A stretch of 64,000 nucleotides of DNA from Atherinomorus stipes (taxonomy: Eukaryota; Chordata; Actinopteri; Atheriniformes; Atherinidae). Shown here piece after piece: positions 59,001 through 64,000 of the stretch. The notes beneath the pieces were generated by a model that saw only the letters and a list, made by a program, of their open reading frames with translations, was not told where the DNA came from and ran no database searches. The stretch covers positions 727,001 to 791,000 of the forward strand of contig JALJCO010008621.1 in the NCBI GenBank assembly GCA_023101725.1, in the 5' to 3' direction. Position 1 is the stretch's first letter. Each line of letters begins with the position of its first letter. A program made the translations under genes and the position numbers.

Positions 59001-62000
59001 CCTCCTTGGATTGGTAAGCTAACTTGTTTGCTAACGTTAGCTGTCAGTTATAAACTCCTCTGCGTTACTTGTTGGACGTGCTGCAGACTGTTGGTCACTT
59101 GTCGTATCGGCAGCGAGTCTGGCATCCCAGCAGCTGGAGTTGTTTTTCTGCCGTAACAACTACAACCTAGACAAACATGATGTCACTGTTCTGTCTGTAT
59201 TCCATATTCAACCTTTAAAGTTTGTGTACATCTAATTTTCTTTTATGGCTAGAATAATAATACTGTTTTGCTTGGCGGGTTATCCTCTCTTTAAATGTTT
59301 TTTTTTTTTTTAAATCCACTGTAGTTTTTATATAGTTGACCCCTGTAATGACTGTAGTCTAAAATGTACATTTTACTGATAAATTATTCTTAACGATTTT
59401 ATTCTAAAGTCACCTTGTGTAGTGCCAGTGCTGAAGGGGACAAAATTTCAGATGGGTCCCCTTTGGCCCTGGATGGTACATCTCTGGTTCCCGTTGACAT
59501 GTTCAAGCTGCTTTTGTTTTTAGCTTCACTGTGGATTTCCTCTCTTTATGGGACTAATTTCAGAGTGAAACATTGAGTCTTCATCGGTCTTGGTCTCTTC
59601 TAGGTACAGGCTAAGAGCGCTGCCTGTCATAGATGCCTGAAAGAGAGCAAAGTGACAGGAACTGACTGAGCAATGTGTGTCAAACCGATAAAACAAACTC
59701 CTATTTATAAACACACACTATCTCTAGTAAATCACAGAGATTAGAGGCCAATGCATTGTGCAAAAGCCTCCTCTGGTCAGTATGGCAGCAGGTGCTTGGC
59801 TTGTGTTGTCAGATTTAATAAGATTACACTCTGATGATTATCATAATGCTTCGTTGGGCATGTTCATTTAGGCCGACGCCGGTCTGTGGATACATGGAAA
59901 AGATATAGCAGATGGAGGAGGAAAGGAAGCAGGGGCTCCACCTCCGACTACCTACCTCCAGCTCCCTAAGAATCTCAGACTGCCCGCAGGTCTCGAGGTC
60001 CTGCAGTGCCTGGGACCAGAAGCTTTCTTCCTTGTTTAAGGTGCCATGGCGACGAGGGGGGCTGACGAATCTATGACAACGCAGGAACCAGAACATGAGA
60101 GCAGCCCTGCAGTCTGGAGGCCGGTGCTGCGTACAACAGCAGCGTGGGAAATGCAGTTTTTGGGCTGCAAAGTTGCAGAGTCCCTTTAAAAATCTTTCAG
60201 GACCAAAATGAGGGTTCACTGTAAATTCCCTCACTTGTAACAGCAATCGGTGAGGAGTCCGCTAAATCAGATAAAGCTTTCAATTTTACAAAAGTAAATG
60301 TCACTCAAAAAAAAAAAAAAAATGGGCAGGAAATTGAGAGCATGTGACACAAAAACTTCAGGAAAGTCAAGCATGAGGAGACACATAAGGCTGATGTATC
60401 CTTGGGCCAGGTGCTTTTTGGGGAGAAGTCTTTTTTTTTTTCGTGTGAAAAAGTGGCTGACAGAAAAAGATGCATCTATGTGAAACACCAAAGAGCTCGT
60501 GGGCAGTTAGTAAAGCAGATGAGAGAGAGAATACCTGAGAAAGAAGAACAAAAAAGGACAGTTTGGAAAAGCACAAAACACGAAAGCACAACAGAATGAT
60601 AAAATAATCAAATGGGCACAGTTTGCTTTTGTAAACCAGCCCCAAACGGTAGGTTGGGGGAGGATCACAGCAGTCTCAATTCACACAATACAGCTCTGGT
60701 CAGAATGACAGGAAATGGAAAATATAACATGAACACAATTATTGACAGCCTCCACTTATATTTGGTTGCTTAACTTTCGAAAATGTTGGTGAGTAGCCAT
60801 CGAAAAACCTCACGCTTGCCGGTAGTCACTCCACTCTATTCATTCAAGCTTTTAAGGTTGCAGGAGTCCTTTTTGTCAAGCTGAAACAATTTGCAGTAGG
60901 TTTTAGGACAGGACTCATTGTTTAAAACAAATCATCTACAGGAGAGCTGCCCCCCGGGACCAGAGTTTGTGATCTCTCGTCTACACACCAACATTCAGAC
61001 TTCCCTCATAGTTCCATTATTGTGCCAGGTCACAAAAGCATTCTAAACTGGTATTTTTATTATATTTGGTCATTGACTTGAGGCCTTTGGAGTTGAAAAG
61101 AAGAGTGATGCAGAAATCTAGTCCATGCTTTTGTAACTTTAAGACTGAACGGCTGCATTCCTTATTCTTGGCTGTTCCAAATATGCCCTGAAAAGCCTCC
61201 AGCTGATACAGAATGCTGCAGCGAGGGTTCTGATGAGATCTAGAGGGAGAAATTTCAATTTTAGATTCTCTCCATTAGCTTCCTGTTAAATCCAGAAAAG
61301 ATTGTAAAATTTTCCTCACACACTGAATAAAGCTCTCCATCAAAGATCTCATAGTTGCATATTTTTAACTCTTTAGACTGCAGGTTTACTTGTGGTTCCT
61401 AGAACCTCCAGAAGTGAAATGGAAGGCAGAGCCTTTGGCCACCTTCAGGCTTTAAACTTTCCTTTTTGATAAATCTTATAGTTTGAGGTGGTCCAGCCAT
61501 CCTCGAGTTATACTGCCATAGGCTTAGTGCATCATGGGGCATCACTCAGCAGTCTGAGCACTTCCTTCACTTTTATTTAGCTGCTCTTTATATATGTAGA
61601 ATTGATTGAAACAGCATTGGTGTCATTAACTCTTATTCCTCTTATTTTCTCAGCAATTCAAGTAAACGTTTTGGAGCCCATTAATCCCTCTTTCCTGTCC
61701 TCATCACCCCAAACAGTTGGGGAAAGTGGCCGCCCTCCCAGAGTCTGGCTCTACTGGGGGGTTCCTTCCTGTTAAAGGAGTTTTTTCCTTTCCACTGTCA
61801 CCCACCATCCCATACATGCTCCTGGTTAGTGGAGGAGTTTTAACTGAGATTCAACGGTTCAAATGATTCAAAATTGGTTTCCTTGGGTAAGCCATTATCT
61901 TTTTATGTACTAGCTTGTATGAACACTTACGAAATGGATTAATGTGGATTTCTTTTGACTGGATCACAATCAATGGGCTTAAATCAGTTACATCTAAAAA

Positions 62001-63431
62001 GCCTTATGATGACTGTTGTAAATTGGTGCTATAACAAAGCTGAATTGAACCAAATTTAGGTCAAACTGTATAAAAACTGAAAGTGTAGCATGGTGAGTCT
62101 AATTTTAATTTTTATCCAAGAAATTCTATTCAAGTGGAAGGTCAGTAATTGTGCATTACATAATTTTTTATGCCCATTTAATTATATGAAACCTTTTCTG
62201 TTATTCATTACTTTAAGATATCTGATCAAAATATTCTGAAAACAGATTGTCTTTTAATCATTAGGGATATTCAAAATTTGTGTTTCCTACAAATCTTACC
62301 AGGTCTGTATTATTCAAACTAAGGAAAAAAAAGGAATGAAGACAACCACTTAAAGCTGCACTGACAGATGCTGACGAGTAGGAAAGCTTCAAGAGTCTGT
62401 TCCAGAAAGCAGGTCTGACAAAAATGACTGCACTTCTCATTTGATGAAACACGGGGACCTTCATGATATAAACAATTACCGTTTCCTAAAATAGTTTAAC
62501 TCTTGGACTTAAACAAAACTTGGAGAGGTTCATGAAAACTTCCTTCAGGTCTAACCCGAACTGCAGATGGAGAATAAGCGCTGGCTTCTGAAATAAATGA
62601 ACATCAGGACTGATTTTAAACTGCCTCGCCATCATCATCCTGAGAAACTGACATACTTTATGTAATGAATATAAACAGGAATATTCATAACCAACACTTT
62701 ATACAGCTTATCTGATCTAAATTTTCACAGTGATATGCAGATAAGACTAAACCCTGTGCAGCGTCCGTGTGTAGGTTTTGCGGCTCCATTTGAATGTACT
62801 GTAAGAAACAGACCTGATCTATTCTAAAAATATTTATTTGCAAAATCATGTGACTTCCTACAGACTGCGTAGCTGAATAGATGAGGTGAATCGTACATCT
62901 CTTCCACTTAAGTGGAGGAAACCTCCTTATGTTAAACCTTGTGGAACATAAAGCTCAGTTTGAACTGAACCTGATTTCTGGAACAGACTCCAAGCCTCAG
63001 CACTTACCCTGGTATCTTATCCCACTCATCCTCAGTGAATCTCCCATCATACAGTCCTGAGTGGTGGACAAGGCCTGCAGAGCTGGAAGTGGCATGTCCT
63101 CTGTGCTTTGGGCGCCTCCAGTCATGAGGATTTAGCAGTAAATCAGAGGCTTTGTGTAGATATGTCCCTAAAATCAAATCAGTAAAGAAATAAATCCAAC
63201 CAATCTCATTAAATGAGAGAAAGTGGATGGGTGGTTTTTAGATCTTACCTTGGCTAATGTAGCCTGCATCAAACCCTGAGCTATCCCAGGAGCTCATGGC
63301 AGAATCTATACTGGGCACAGTGGCAGAATAGATCTCTGAGTGTTTACTGGTTTTCTGCGAGTCTGTCAGCTCATCTTCTGGATCACTTAGGAACCCAGCT
63401 TCTCGGTCTGGAGGCTGCCGATAATCAGACT
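56023..63431 (-). CDS. grip2: Glutamate receptor-interacting protein (GRIP2-like), 3' exons only
   Basis: Multi-PDZ scaffold for AMPA receptors and ephrins at synapses. Visible exons: 63431-63249, 63167-63008, 60070-59956, 59636-59530 (end uncertain), 56831-56686 and 56220-56023. The first two carry the linker [20 protein letters not shown] and the stretch around [10 protein letters not shown]. The third has [17 protein letters not shown], a GRIP hallmark. The fifth is PDZ7 ([19 protein letters not shown], then [10 protein letters not shown]). The last has [21 protein letters not shown] and the terminus RTNSIAL. Phases join cleanly for the first four exons and for the last pair. Between 59530 and 56831 the phase does not match, so at least one exon is missing here or the donor is wrong. 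PDZ1-6 lie right of the window. GRIP2 rather than GRIP1 is inferred from the SLC6A6 neighbour. Confidence 0.88.
56832..58562 (-). other. GRIP intron, left part
   Basis: No exon with compatible phase could be found by eye, although one is expected between 59530 and 56831. No repeat is recognised here. Confidence 0.4.
58563..59214. mobile_element. TTAA-flanked MITE, family A copy 2, in a GRIP intron
   Basis: Begins AGGTTGAATATGGAA and ends TTCCATATTCAACCT, a perfect 15-bp inverted repeat. The right flank is TTAA (59215-59218). The left flank TCAA (58559-58562) is a one-base variant of TTAA. It is collinear with the copy at 14583-15274. It has a poly(A) run at 58604-58619 where copy 1 has T-rich sequence. 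Confidence 0.85.
60071..61080 (-). other. GRIP intron, nothing recognised before the L2 fragment
   Basis: Short open frames here lack splice support or family similarity. Homopolymer runs occur at 60307-60322 and 60431-60440. Confidence 0.4.
61085..62055 (+). mobile_element. L2-type LINE 3' end in a GRIP intron
   Basis: 61150-61290 reads [20 protein letters not shown] followed by a degraded SPLAS-C-stop, the reverse-transcriptase C-terminal motif ([11 protein letters not shown]) of fish L2/Rex-type LINEs. Further on, [18 protein letters not shown] is recognisable around 61380-61440. The tail has CTGGGGGGTTCCTTCCTGTT and AAGGAGTTTTTTCCTTTCCA, then GGTGCTATAACAAAGCTGAA. It is dead, with multiple stops. 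Confidence 0.85.
62060..63007 (-). other. GRIP intron, right part
   Basis: No repeat or exon recognised. Confidence 0.45.
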
Positions 63432-64000
63432 CTGGAAACAAGCAGTAAGTTATCATCAAAACAAGGAAATAGCCTGAACAAAAACACATTTTCATCTTAT
63501 CAAAGCTCACTTTATTTCACTGCTGGATTTATTGCTTTGTTTTGACACCACTTCATCTGTCATCTTAAAGTGCTTTATAGCCTGATAAGACCAATCAAAT
63601 GTAAGATCAAAGACATTCGATTAGCAGAGGACAAAGCGAGACTTGTACTGTAACTGGATGTGAAATGATATTCTTCCAAGTGGAGAGGACAGACTGAAAA
63701 TGGAGACCCCAACTACAAAATTTGCTGCAAAAATATGAATAAAAATAGGAATTGTTAATGCTGCATCATAAATTCATTTTTCTATCATTTGTATCTTTCC
63801 TCCCAATTCATTTCCTGCCATCTGCCATTTTTTGCCATTTCTCTCAGAGGGATTTTATCAATACCAGTATTGATACTCTACCGCTATTCATAGATACTCA
63901 TGGATACTTCAGCTAAATTTAGAGTAAACAAAGACATTACAAGATGTTAAAAGATTCAACTTTTTTTTCTTATTCACACAGGGAGGATCAGAGCATAACA
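63432..64000 (-). other. GRIP intron to window edge
   Basis: No further GRIP exon is visible. The next upstream exon is presumably beyond the window. Confidence 0.5.

Noticed and set aside
1..64000. CRISPR arrays, bacterial operons, phage or integron systems
   Set aside because: The sequence is vertebrate nuclear DNA with spliced genes. No regularly spaced repeats or prokaryotic signals are present.

Overview
This is nuclear DNA from a ray-finned fish, most likely a percomorph teleost. Genes have many short exons with GT-AG introns. Fish repeats are abundant: Tc1, L2-type, L1-type and APE-endonuclease LINE fragments, a tRNA-headed SINE, 'gcacggtggc' repeats and TTAA-flanked MITEs. The proteins read like fish orthologues. 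Exon structures were built by hand from splice signals, reading phase and family knowledge, and no database was searched.

Layout. 1-1544 (-): NACHT exon of an NLR immune receptor, cut by the left edge. 2.2-3.7 kb: LINE tails, two back-to-back hairpins and an unexplained coding-like remnant. 4577-7463 (-): a complete nine-exon type II keratin (423 aa). 8.1-9.4 kb: a LINE endonuclease fragment split by a 466-bp MITE. 9965-12645 (-): a nine-exon DNase I-family gene (327 aa). It lacks two active-site residues and carries an added C-terminal leucine-rich helix. 13.7-15.3 kb: an L1 3' end and a TTAA MITE. 15941-21723 (+): complete abtb1 (12 exons, 476 aa). 22.7-24.6 kb: a broken Tc1 element with a SINE at its truncated end. 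24.7-37.7 kb: a long stretch with only repeats visible. 38002-50396 (+): complete slc6a6, the taurine transporter (625 aa from the internal ATG), with a candidate tonicity element in its promoter. 56023-63431 (-): the 3' half of a GRIP-family gene, probably grip2, tail-to-tail with slc6a6, as SLC6A6 and GRIP2 are neighbours in human.

The genes do not form one pathway. Keratin is structural, the NLR is immune, ABTB1 is a BTB adaptor, SLC6A6 imports the osmolyte taurine and GRIP scaffolds glutamate receptors. The most unusual object is the DNase I homologue at 9965-12645. Aligned to DNase I it keeps His134 and several acidic residues, but Asn170 is Lys, His252 is Arg and both cysteines of the structural disulfide are missing, so it looks like a pseudoenzyme with a new coiled-coil tail. 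A second theme is a pair of related TTAA-flanked MITEs carrying what looks like a captured host gene start.
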